Origin: Butyrivibrio sp. CAG:318
GTDB lineage: Bacteria; Bacillota; Clostridia; Lachnospirales; Lachnospiraceae
Direction of reading: 5' to 3'
Assembly: GCA_000431815.1 (NCBI GenBank)
Contig: FR889229.1
Span: forward strand, 1-43,293
DNA: 43,293 nt
Shown: piece by piece, positions 1-7,066 of the stretch
Position numbering within the stretch: the first letter of the stretch is position 1
How the letters are laid out: each line of letters begins with the position of its first letter
Translations under genes and position numbers: made by a program
Notes under the pieces: generated by a model
What the model saw: only the letters and a program-made list of their open reading frames with translations
The model's database searches: none
What the model was told of the DNA's origin: nothing

Positions 1-81
1 GGCCATCGCGCAGCGATTTTGTTCAATCCCAGTTTGTCGGACTCACAACAATTTAATATCAAACTAATACAAGCACTTTAG
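1..81 (+). CDS. possible C-terminal tail of an upstream gene (partial)
   Basis: The first reading frame is open from base 1 for 26 codons and stops at TAG 79-81, inside the first arm of the terminator hairpin that follows. A stop placed in a terminator stem is typical of a real gene end. The peptide is too short to assign. From the VirB6-like gene downstream I infer it could be the end of another conjugation gene, but no motif supports this. Confidence 0.3.
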   Translation, partial: GHRAAILFNPSLSDSQQFNIKLIQAL

Positions 82-107
82 CCAAATTAAGGTTAAGGTG
101 CTTTTTT
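71..107 (+). terminator. rho-independent terminator
   Basis: A 13-bp stem (71-83 with 91-103, two G-U pairs) closes a 7-base loop, and a T-run lies at 102-107. It ends the open frame that enters at base 1. Confidence 0.8.
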
Positions 108-140
108 GCGCCTTGAAAGGAGGTGGTTACAGCTAAACAC

Positions 141-183
141 ATCGGGAAAAGCCCGATTTAATCATTACAACAGGCTATGCCTG
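141..183 (+). other. two short hairpins in the leader of the conjugation genes
   Basis: ATCGGG 141-146 pairs with CCCGAT 152-157, and CAGGC 171-175 pairs with GCCTG 179-183. A strong Shine-Dalgarno-like AAAGGAGGTG lies just upstream (117-126) without a convincing start codon. With the flanking terminator hairpins this makes four stem-loops in about 180 bases, which suggests a structured leader RNA. No known RNA family was recognised. Confidence 0.45.
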
Positions 184-208
184 ATTATATAGAGTAACTT
201 TTAACAAC

Positions 209-247
209 AGCCAGTTAGGGATTATCCCTGCTGGCTTATTTTTTTAT
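209..247 (+). terminator. terminator or attenuator hairpin before the small membrane gene
   Basis: AGCCAG 209-214 pairs with CTGGCT 231-236 around an inner AGGG/CCCT stem, and a T-rich tail runs 237-247. It sits directly upstream of the ribosome site of the next gene, so it may attenuate transcription into the conjugation genes rather than end an operon. Confidence 0.65.
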
Positions 248-266
248 CTAAAAGGAGATTAACGAC

Positions 267-497
267 ATGAGAAAAGAACAGAGTATTAAAACAAACAACA
301 ATCAGATGGAGGAGAAAGGCATGAAGAGCAGATTCATTCACTTTAAGAAGAGATTTGTTCCGGCAGTATCCGGAGCACTTATGGGGGTATTCTATCAGCA
401 GCAGGATTCATCTACTATGAACTCCGCACTGAAAGGAATTGTAGCAGGTGTCATGATGGCTGGTATTTCAACAGTTCTGACATTCTTAGGCTTCTAA
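267..497 (+). CDS. small membrane protein of a conjugative element
   Basis: This is a 76-residue protein with a basic, hydrophilic N-terminal half and two hydrophobic stretches (about 34-44 and 57-75). The ATG at 267 has an AAAGGAG site at 251-257; an in-frame ATG within the protein (residue 19) is an alternative start. I do not recognise a named family. Its place just before a VirB6/TrbL-like gene matches the small two-helix membrane protein that precedes that gene in Tn1549-like integrative conjugative elements, so a role in the mating-channel membrane complex is inferred from context only. Confidence 0.6.
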   Translation: MRKEQSIKTNNNQMEEKGMKSRFIHFKKRFVPAVSGALMGVFYQQQDSSTMNSALKGIVAGVMMAGISTVLTFLGF

Positions 498-551
498 GAT
501 TGGGGAAATGCATTTCCCCTTTTAGTAAAAGGAAAGAGGTGAATAACAAGT

Positions 552-1267
552 ATGGATATTTTTAAGCTTGGAGACAAGATCCTTGCACTTCTTGAGGCAG
601 TGTTTGGGTTTTGGAACAATCAGATATCCCTGGTCTTTGCAATGCTTGGACAGTCACCGGTCAGTTTCAAGGGCGGAGGTCCCTGGGCAGTTATTGAGGG
701 TATTGAGCCGGTCTTTGTAGCGGTTGGCTCATCCCTTGTTGTGCTGTTCTTTGTTATCGGTTTCTGCTCGGAAAGCATAGATGTAAAAGATGAGATGAGG
801 TTTGAGTCTATATTTCGTATGCTTATCCGACTGGGACTTGCAGAATGGTTTGTTGCAAATAATGTCACGATCATGAAAGCATTTTTTACTTCCATAGGAA
901 ATCTGGTGGGACTTATATCTGCCGGAACAACGACGCAGCTTGCCATTGACAGCACACAGGCAGATATCATTAAAGGACTTGGATTTGGTGAAAGTCTGGT
1001 AATGCTGATACTTACAGCTTTGCTTGCAATCATCATTATTATCTGTGGATTCTTTATCATCTACACAGTGTATTTGAGGCAGTAACGATGGCACTTGCGA
1101 TTGTGGTATGTAATGCATTTATCAATGCAGGGCTTCCGGCATTTACAGGAAGTTATGCTGACTGGGCACAGACGCTTATATATCTGTGTGAAATGACATT
1201 TACGATAGCAATGACTGTCGGAAGCGTGAAGGGTGCACAGACACTTACAAGCAAGGCATTACCGTAA
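552..1267 (+). pseudogene. VirB6/TrbL-like conjugation channel protein, internally deleted
   Basis: The intact part (552-1085, 177 residues) is a multi-helix membrane protein matching the N-terminal two thirds of the TrbL/VirB6-like proteins of Firmicute conjugative elements, which help form the type IV secretion channel. Helices are visible near residues 52-72, 110-125 and 145-174. The frame stops at TAA 1083-1085, but the family's C-terminal portion resumes in another frame from base 1076 (EAVTMALAIVVCNAF onward) to TAA 1265-1267. The middle segment expected between the two parts is missing, so an out-of-frame internal deletion is inferred. The junction lies in TTGAGG, a sequence that plausibly occurred at both deletion ends. 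The ribosome site is the AGGAAAGAGGTG stretch at about 531-541. The gene is not expected to give a full-length product. Confidence 0.75.
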
Positions 1268-1389
1268 AGCAGATACAGAAAGCCTTGGACTTAAGAAACT
1301 GGGAATTGCCTTTTCAGGGAAAAAGGTATGTGTCAGGTGTTGAGAAAATTTTAAACCAAAAGTTTAATGATTTTTTCTTAAAAGTACGA

Positions 1390-1395
1390 TATAAT
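1390..1395 (+). promoter_or_regulatory. probable -10 element for the XRE gene
   Basis: A perfect TATAAT at 1390-1395 lies 58 bases before the XRE start codon. No good -35 hexamer stands at the expected distance (around 1367-1373), so activation or an extended element is possible. The stretch 1268-1389 holds no gene I can support. Confidence 0.45.
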
Positions 1396-1453
1396 AGACA
1401 CCTAGGTAAATCGTGTTCGGGATGGAAGAGATATTTACAGGAGGTACAAGCTT

Positions 1454-1732
1454 ATGGAACCAATGTATTTGTCAATTCAGCAAAAGGAAACAGGGAGACA
1501 GATTAAGAAGCTGCTCATGGAAAATGATTATACCGTAAAGGACGTGCAGAGTGCCATGGGTTTTGAAAATCCACAGGCAATCTATAAATGGATTTCCGGT
1601 AGGTCATTACCGAGCTTAGACAATTTTGTAATCTTAAGCAGATTACTGCATACAAGTATTGAAGATATCCTCGTCGTTGACGGGGATGTTGTTCGTTTTA
1701 GGGGAAATTCTTTTAAACTATTGGTTCAATGA
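1454..1732 (+). CDS. small XRE-family helix-turn-helix regulator
   Basis: This 92-residue DNA-binding protein contains one Cro/C1-type helix-turn-helix at about residues 14-70: a first helix GRQIKKLLMENDY, then VKDVQSAMGF, then the recognition region with IYKWISGRSLPSLDNFVILSRLL, closing with a short C-terminal tail. The ATG at 1454 has AGGAGG at 1439-1444, nine bases away. Such stand-alone XRE proteins usually repress or activate neighbouring accessory genes. It may control itself and the unknown gene 69 bases downstream, though no operator is evident. Confidence 0.8.
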   Translation: MEPMYLSIQQKETGRQIKKLLMENDYTVKDVQSAMGFENPQAIYKWISGRSLPSLDNFVILSRLLHTSIEDILVVDGDVVRFRGNSFKLLVQ

Positions 1733-1801
1733 CAAATGGCTTGCTTGGTAGTAAGCTAATATCAGAACGAAGGAAAACGAAAGAAACGGAGGAGACATAG
1801 A

Positions 1802-2317
1802 ATGCAGAAAATGACATCAGCATATGCAAACAAAATGCTTAGAAGCTTGGAGGAGGATAAGGCTTTTTGGGTGAACAAGGAAGCAGCGTCCAGCACATAT
1901 GTTGTAGCTAATAACGAGGAACCGGTGGTGCCGGAATATGACTATGCCGAGGTTGCTGCTACAATTGCGGAGATTGATGAAAAGATTGCCATCATCAAGC
2001 ATGCGCTTAACGTGTCAAACGCTACTGCTAAGGTTTTGGTTGGGGATGAAGAAATGAGCATTGATACAATCCTTATCAAAATGGCTCAGTTAAATAAGAG
2101 AAAAGCGGTACTTGACCATATGCGTAAGCAACTACCGAAGGCAAGAGTAGAGCAGCACTCCTATATATCCAGAAATTCTGTTCCGGAGTACAGATATATC
2201 AATTATGACCTGGAATTGATAAAGAAGGAGTATGAGAGCGTTTCTGCGAAAATTATGGAAATGCAGATGGCACTGGATAAGTACAACCAGACCGTGCAAT
2301 TTGAATGCGACTGCTAA
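1802..2317 (+). CDS. conserved hypothetical coiled-coil-like protein
   Basis: This is a 171-residue soluble protein with a GGAGGAG site just before ATG 1802. It is predicted largely helical with heptad-like stretches: an N-terminal helix (1-25), a central pair (about 50-110, ending in RKQLPK), a YRYINYDLE motif near 137, and a C-terminal helix. It resembles a family of uncharacterised proteins (with EYRYxNYD and KHALNV motifs) that I associate with gut Firmicute genomes; remote similarity to DIP1984-type proteins is possible. No signal peptide, membrane segment or catalytic motif is visible. It follows the XRE regulator in the same direction and may be co-transcribed with it. Confidence 0.6.
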   Translation: MQKMTSAYANKMLRSLEEDKAFWVNKEAASSTYVVANNEEPVVPEYDYAEVAATIAEIDEKIAIIKHALNVSNATAKVLVGDEEMSIDTILIKMAQLNKRKAVLDHMRKQLPKARVEQHSYISRNSVPEYRYINYDLELIKKEYESVSAKIMEMQMALDKYNQTVQFECDC

Positions 2318-2674
2318 ACAGTTGCATTCATGAGCAAGTAGCAAAGCGAATTGCGAATGTTCTATTTACTAGGATATTTTCCGTACAAGGCTTCCCTAAA
2401 TTTATGGTGATCCGGAAGTTTATGTTCAAGACTAAGGTTTGTCTGTTATCGGTTATTTATTATCGGTTTTGGTTCATTGTGGGTTGAAAATCTGATGAAA
2501 ATTTATAACAGTCTGCCTTGTAGAAAACCTGCTTCGTAGAAGCGTGTGGAGGTTCGGTTCTAAGCACAGGCGAGCTACACCTCGCTGAAAGCGATTTCTA
2601 ATGTGTAGCTCGCCTATAGCAGTTAGCCAAAGGCTAAACTGTTACAGGTCTTCGGATTTTCTGCGGCAATCTTA
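2318..2674 (+). other. non-coding stretch with a compact folded element (2526-2643)
   Basis: No gene is supported here. The second half can fold densely. AACCT 2526-2530 pairs with AGGTT 2550-2554 around GCTTC/GAAGC (2531-2543). A perfect 13-bp stem, 2568-2580 with 2603-2615, encloses TCGCT/AGCGA (2582-2594). A third hairpin spans 2619-2642 with one bulge. No T-run follows, so it does not look like a simple terminator. It ends about 30 bases before a truncated ATPase gene, suggesting a mobile-element end or structured RNA at a recombination junction. Confidence 0.45.
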
Positions 2675-3847
2675 ATGAAGAGGACAAGTAAGGAAATTAT
2701 AGAACTGTTTGATGACACCTACAATTTGGATTTTTTCTTTCTGCAATTACAGCAGCTGACAGGAATCAGGTTGTATGAGAATGAGTCAGTGATTATATTT
2801 GATGAAGTTCAGCTATTGCCGAAAGCCAGACAGGCAATTAAGTATCTGGTCGCTGACGGGAGATATAAATATATCGAAACGGGTTCATTGTTATCAATTA
2901 AAAAAAATACGCAGGATATATTAATTCCAAGTGAAGAGCGTAAAATATCAATATATCCTATGGATTTTGAGGAGTTTTTGTGGGCTATTGGTGATGAAAT
3001 AACTGCTGATACAATAAAGCTTCTTTTAAAAAACAAAAAGTCGGCAGGAAATGCAATGCACCGAAATCTGATGCGGATATTCAGATTGTATATGCTCGTA
3101 GGCGGAATGCCGCAAGCCATAGAAACCTATATTGAAGAGAATAATCTTCAGGTAGTTGATGAGGTAAAAAGAGAAATAGTTGATTTGTATGAGGAGGATT
3201 TTGTTAAGATAGATGGAAGCGGCTTGGCAGGTGACATATATGATGCGATTCCGGCAAATCTTAGCGGTAACGCTTCCAGATATATTTTGGCTAATGCAAG
3301 AGAAGGGGTTAGAAGTGCACAGGTGCGAGAACTGATACCTGATATGTTAAGTTCATTTACTGTCAATATCGCATACCATGCAAATGATCCGGGAGCAGGA
3401 ATGTCGTTAGCGAAAGATAACTCGCGTTACAAGCTGTTTGCGTCTGATGTAGGATTGTTTGTAACACTTGCCTTTAAGGATAAGGATTACACTGAAAATG
3501 TAATATATAACAAACTTCTCTCAGACAAGCTTGATGCTAATCTTGGGTATGTATATGAAAATGTTGTAGCACAAATTTTATTGGCAAAGGGAAATAATTT
3601 GTTCTATTGCACAATGGAGAGCGATACCTCACATCATTTGTATGAAATTGATTTTTTGATTTCCCAAGGGGATAAAATAAGCCCGATTGAGGTAAAATCC
3701 GGTAATTACCACAGTCATAAATCGCTGGATGTTTTTTGCGACAAATTCAGCAGTCGGATTAGAGACAAATATGTGGTCCATACCAAGGACTATAAATGGG
3801 AAAAAGGCGTTCATTACATTCCGGTGTATATGTTGCCATTTATATAA
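2675..3847 (+). pseudogene. AAA ATPase with DUF4143 domain, 5'-truncated
   Basis: This 390-codon frame matches the AAA_14/DUF4143 family. It shows the Walker B strand VIIFDEVQ (about 39-46), the sensor-like ETGSLL, the PMDFEEFLWA motif, a winged-helix-like middle, and a C-terminal PD-(D/E)xK-like nuclease core with EIDFLI and PIEVKSG. What is missing is the front: the intact homologue at 41941 has its Walker A (GARQIGKT) at residues 27-34 and Walker B about 50 residues further along than here. The frame starts right after a folded non-coding segment and has no ribosome site, so the 5' end appears to have been replaced by recombination. Without Walker A it should not bind ATP normally. An intact but divergent short form cannot be fully excluded. 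Confidence 0.75.
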
Positions 3848-3923
3848 AAGGGTATATATAAAAGGAATGACTGTTATGTGCAATGTCATTAAGTTAACAT
3901 TGTATAATAGTTGACTCAAAAGT

Positions 3924-3966
3924 AAAATGGTAGGAAAGTTTTGTACTTTCCTGCCATTTTGCATTT
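3924..3966. terminator. bidirectional terminator between convergent genes
   Basis: AAAATGG 3924-3930 and AGGAAAG 3932-3938 pair with CTTTCCT 3946-3952 and CCATTTT 3954-3960, giving a 14-bp stem with one mismatch and a 7-base loop. It lies between the plus-strand ATPase remnant and the minus-strand anti-sigma gene and can serve both. Confidence 0.75.
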
Positions 3967-4032
3967 TTAAGCATGCTAATTAGATAGATTTGCATCTGCC
4001 TAAAAAATGATTTCATTTTTGTAAATATCAGG

Positions 4033-4950
4033 TTATTCCGTTACGATTAAGTCTTGTCCTGCATCACTATTCTTTACTTCAAGACCAAAGAACCACTCAG
4101 TTGAATTTTCGAAGGAAAGGGATGCAAACTGTTCCTCCGTTGGGTAGAGAATCAAATAATTCCCATTGCTGGATATTTCACACGCGACATTTTGTCCGAC
4201 TATTTTATGTTTTGCCGTTTTAAGCATTTCCGTTGTGTATGCTTGAAGTGCTTCTTCATATTCCGCTTCGGCGTTCATTTGATAATTTTCAATGTCGCTG
4301 TTCACCTTATCCCGAAGAAATTCTCCGTTTACAATATATCTTGCCAAAAATTCTTTTCCGTAAGATGCTACTGTTTTATCATAAAAATCTTTATCCCATT
4401 TTTCCCCGTCGGGCGTTCCTGTCTGATATAAGCTTTCACCGTATCGGAGATAATCGCCGTCTTTCAGCAATCCCCATAGTTTTCCGAGCGTGTTTTTTTC
4501 TTCAAGCATATCCGATTCATATTCGCCTAAAGTCTTTCCATTAAAAACAAATTGGCTGTCAATATAATTATAGCTGGCGGTAATAGCGAATCTGTGCTTT
4601 TCATCATAGGATAGAAATGCTGTTTGAAGCGAAATATCAATTTTCTTCCCATTCCAATCAATGATTGCCGAATCAACTGTATTTCCCTCTCCAAAAACAA
4701 TCGGATAGTCATTTGGTCCCTGCTGTATTGTCGGCGGCGGTGTTACAGTCGATTGTCCCGGTTTTTCACTCGGAACAACATTCCCAAATAATCCACTTTT
4801 CACTCCGCCAAAGCCAATCAAAGCAACAAGGCAGACACACGATATTGCTGAGATAATTCCTATTAAATTTTTTCTTTTCCTTTTGTTTTCTGCAATGATT
4901 TCATTGCTGCGTTGAAATACGCTATCAGCCATTTCTTTATAGTTCTTCAT
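4033..4950 (-). CDS. membrane-anchored anti-sigma factor (probable)
   Basis: This 305-residue protein has a short cytoplasmic N-terminus (1-27), one membrane helix (about 28-50), a proline/threonine-rich linker and a long extracytoplasmic domain. That layout is usual for anti-sigma factors that hold an ECF sigma factor at the membrane until a surface signal arrives. The start is placed at ATG 4950, which has AAGGAGGG eight bases upstream, rather than the longer frame beginning at 5007. Its start overlaps the end of the sigma gene by 14 bases, so the two are translationally coupled. I do not recognise the outer domain, and the signal it senses is unknown. The assignment rests on topology and pairing. 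Confidence 0.65.
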   Translation of the reverse strand: MKNYKEMADSVFQRSNEIIAENKRKRKNLIGIISAISCVCLVALIGFGGVKSGLFGNVVPSEKPGQSTVTPPPTIQQGPNDYPIVFGEGNTVDSAIIDWNGKKIDISLQTAFLSYDEKHRFAITASYNYIDSQFVFNGKTLGEYESDMLEEKNTLGKLWGLLKDGDYLRYGESLYQTGTPDGEKWDKDFYDKTVASYGKEFLARYIVNGEFLRDKVNSDIENYQMNAEAEYEEALQAYTTEMLKTAKHKIVGQNVACEISSNGNYLILYPTEEQFASLSFENSTEWFFGLEVKNSDAGQDLIVTE

Positions 4951-5494
4951 ACTTAAAGCCCTCCTTATCAAGTTCTGATTTGAGTGACATTTTCGCACGA
5001 TAAACAAGGTTTTCTATTTGACGATTATTTTTCTTCATTACGGTTGCCGCTTCGGTATTGCTGAAATCTTCAAAGAAGATAAGATAAAGCACCTGCTGAT
5101 ATTCAGGCTTTAATTTTGCGAGTGCCTTGTGCACAATAATTTTGTGTTCTTCTTGTATGTAGGATTTTTCAAGGTTTTCCTCATCACTTATCATATTCTG
5201 ATAGTCCTCTATCGGAGCATTGGATGTTTTGGAGGTATGTCTTAAATAATCAATCGCTACATTTCGCCCAATAGTATAGAGCCAAGTTTTGAATATACTT
5301 TTGTTGGAAAATCTCGGCTTTTTCACTACAAGTTTTACAAAGGTTTCTTCTGCAAGTTCTTCAGCAACATAAATGTTTTGTGTAAATCCGTTCAGATAGA
5401 AAATTAAACCGTCTTTATAATCCCTTATTATCTCGACAATGCCATTTTCATCACCATCAAGGAAACGGCGGTAGCTACTTGCACCGTTATCCAT
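4937..5494 (-). CDS. ECF-type RNA polymerase sigma factor
   Basis: This is a 185-residue sigma-70 family protein of ECF size. Region 2 covers about residues 10-80 (DYKDGLIFYLNGFTQN, then EELAEETF and the FKTWLYTIGRNVAIDYLR core-binding and -10 segment). Region 4 covers about 125-180 (LAKLKPEYQQVLYLIFFEDFSN and the helix-turn-helix ending RAKMSLKSEL). The start at 5494 is chosen because AAGGAGG lies seven bases upstream; the frame could extend further 5' but without such a site. It directs RNA polymerase to a small stress- or signal-specific regulon and is probably held inactive by the overlapping downstream membrane protein. No canonical ECF -35/-10 pair was found upstream, so autoregulation is unproven. 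Confidence 0.85.
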   Translation of the reverse strand: MDNGASSYRRFLDGDENGIVEIIRDYKDGLIFYLNGFTQNIYVAEELAEETFVKLVVKKPRFSNKSIFKTWLYTIGRNVAIDYLRHTSKTSNAPIEDYQNMISDEENLEKSYIQEEHKIIVHKALAKLKPEYQQVLYLIFFEDFSNTEAATVMKKNNRQIENLVYRAKMSLKSELDKEGFKYEEL

Positions 5495-5854
5495 TGACTG
5501 CCTCCTTCCTGAAAGGATGTTCTTTCTCCTTTCACTTATTAGACGGATAAGTATACTATTTCTCTCAGTAAAATTCAATTTATTTTCACTTATAGTTTGT
5601 TCCTTATGTCAAATAGCAATCCTTCCTTTGCAGATTGTGCTTCTTTTTTGAGAGTGCTGCCATTTTTTAGGAAGTTGATTCGGGGAGATGCTATTTTACT
5701 GCGTTTCACAACATAAAATCTCTCTTTCACAACAATTAGTCCACTTTTTCTGTTGTTCTTCCGATATAATAAGCATTATAAGAAAGTAGGAAGGAAAAGA
5801 TATAGTGGTGCGGTTAGCATTTCTATATAAAAAATTAGTAGGAGTTACAATCAA
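5495..5854. other. divergent intergenic region
   Basis: This 360-base AT-rich gap separates the minus-strand sigma gene from a plus-strand 46-codon gene. A TATAAT at 5765-5770 could be the -10 for the small gene; its -35 is poor. A GGAAC on the minus strand (revcomp of about 5591-5595) resembles an ECF -35, but no matching -10 sits at the right distance. Nothing else is recognised. Confidence 0.3.
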
Positions 5855-5995
5855 ATGGATAATAATGAAGTAGTAGCAGAAGAAGTGACAGCAGTTGTTG
5901 AAAATAATACAGGTATTGAGATTGAGCCATTATTTGTGGAAATGACTAATGAAATGTTACTGCCAGTGATCATAGTAAATGGCCACTGGCAGTAA
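5855..5995 (+). CDS. small acidic protein, 46 residues (tentative)
   Basis: ATG 5855 has GGAG at 5841-5844, and the frame runs 46 codons to TAA 5993-5995. The first half is acidic and valine-rich (NNEVVAEEVTAVVENN), and the end is hydrophobic with a terminal GHWQ. No family is recognised and no signal peptide is clear. The last dozen codons are built from a perfect inverted repeat that also acts as a terminator, and the stop is its final triplet. It could be a true small protein or the truncated front of a lost gene captured by the terminator. Confidence 0.45.
   Translation: MDNNEVVAEEVTAVVENNTGIEIEPLFVEMTNEMLLPVIIVNGHWQ
5957..5995. terminator. perfect 12-bp inverted repeat, probable bidirectional terminator
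   Basis: TTACTGCCAGTG (5957-5968) is repeated inverted at 5984-5995 with a 15-base loop, followed by ATTTTAGTTTATT on the plus side. It lies between the convergent 46-codon gene and the Fic remnant. Its first copy is inside the small gene and its last three bases are that gene's stop codon. Confidence 0.65.
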
Positions 5996-6003
5996 ATTTT
6001 AGT

Positions 6004-6817
6004 TTATTCGTTTTTTCTTACGTAGTGAGTCTTTCTGCCGGACCCAAGGCGTTCTATAGTGCCATCGGAAACAAGCTTTTTAAGAGCAGCTTCAACAGAG
6101 GAACTTCCAAGGCTTGGACAAGCGATGAGAGCATCCTGTTTCGTGAAAGTACCAATTTTGGAATGAGCGTATTGTTTTACGATGTCATAAGAGGTGCTTT
6201 TAGCTCCAGTCTGCCAAGCAAAACCTACACGATTTTCAAATTCACGATAGCAAGAGAGTATAACTCCGAGCATGTATTTGATAAATTCCTTTGGGTCATT
6301 TTTGGCTTCATGCCATCTATAATCGGATAGAGCGAGTGTGTCATAATAGCTTTCTTTGGTCTCGGCAATAGCTTTTTCAATACTGATATATTGTCCAACA
6401 GTATATCCGCACTTGTAGAGTAAAAGCAGAGTTAAAAGTCTGCTCATACGACCATTACCATCATTAAAAGGATGGATGCATAAGAAGTCTAGGATAAAAC
6501 ACGGTATCAGAATTAGGGGGTCAACAATTCCTTTACTTAATTCATTTTTGAAGGCTTCACACAAGGAAGCTACTGCCTCTGGAGTTTCATAAGGCTCTAA
6601 AGGAGAAAAAATAACTTCTTTTGTTCCGTCAGGAAGAGTCTTTACATTATCAAGTATAGAATCTATTGAAATAAACGCTATAGAGGATTTACGAGAAGAA
6701 AGTTTTTCTCTGTGTAGTAGGTTAACATCTCAGAAATTCTTCATAGTCTTCTGTGCTAAGACTAATATTTTTCCCAGTAAGCTGATTTACTCGAATGTGA
6801 AGCCTATTATTATAACC
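6004..6817 (-). pseudogene. Fic-domain protein, frameshifted and lacking its start
   Basis: The downstream part encodes a Fic domain with the complete motif HPFNDGNGRMSR, which in intact proteins transfers AMP or a similar group to a hydroxyl on a target protein. After it comes a C-terminal winged-helix-like segment ending in ERLGSGRKTHYVRKN. Reading upstream on the minus strand, this frame is open to a TGA at 6730-6732. The protein sequence then continues in another frame (QLTGKNISLSTEDYEEFLRC), open only to 6817 with no start codon. So there is a frameshift near 6727-6733 plus a missing N-terminus. A shorter product from the TTG at 6564 is possible but lacks a good ribosome site. Stand-alone Fic genes of this layout are common in accessory regions. 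Confidence 0.8.
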
Positions 6818-7027
6818 CTATGGACGATGTGATTTATATGTGTAAAACATTATAAGATATTTCCGTTGAGAGTCACACACATTTAACGACTTCCGGTTTT
6901 ACGGAGGACAAACAACGAACAGAACAATTTCCCTAATGGAATCGGCAATTACATAACGGAAACAGGTGGAAATAGTGCAATTTCTGCATAATATTCTACA
7001 AGAAATATGTGAAAATATAGCGTATTA

Positions 7028-7055
7028 TTGACAATATATGTTATATTAGTATTTA
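7028..7055 (+). promoter_or_regulatory. weak promoter candidate for the MATE gene
   Basis: A perfect -35 TTGACA lies at 7028-7033. The best -10 at a workable distance is TATTTA at 7050-7055 (16-base spacer), which is weak and touches the ribosome site, leaving almost no leader. The better-looking TATATT at 7042-7047 is only eight bases from the -35. The promoter may therefore lie further upstream. Confidence 0.25.
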
Positions 7056-7066
7056 AGGAGCAGAAT

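Noticed and set aside
620..1118. Long minus-strand open frames opposite the VirB6-like gene
   Set aside because: They are the antisense of a clear membrane protein gene, without ribosome sites or family resemblance.
1285..1506. 73-codon open frame after the VirB6-like remnant
   Set aside because: It has no ribosome site, an abnormal composition, and overlaps the XRE promoter and start; it is probably decayed element sequence.
2305..2487. 60-codon open frame after the unknown protein
   Set aside because: It starts inside the preceding gene without a ribosome site and reads through non-coding AT-rich sequence.
7028..7047. TTGACA with TATATT as a normal promoter
   Set aside because: The two elements are only eight bases apart; no RNA polymerase spacing allows this.
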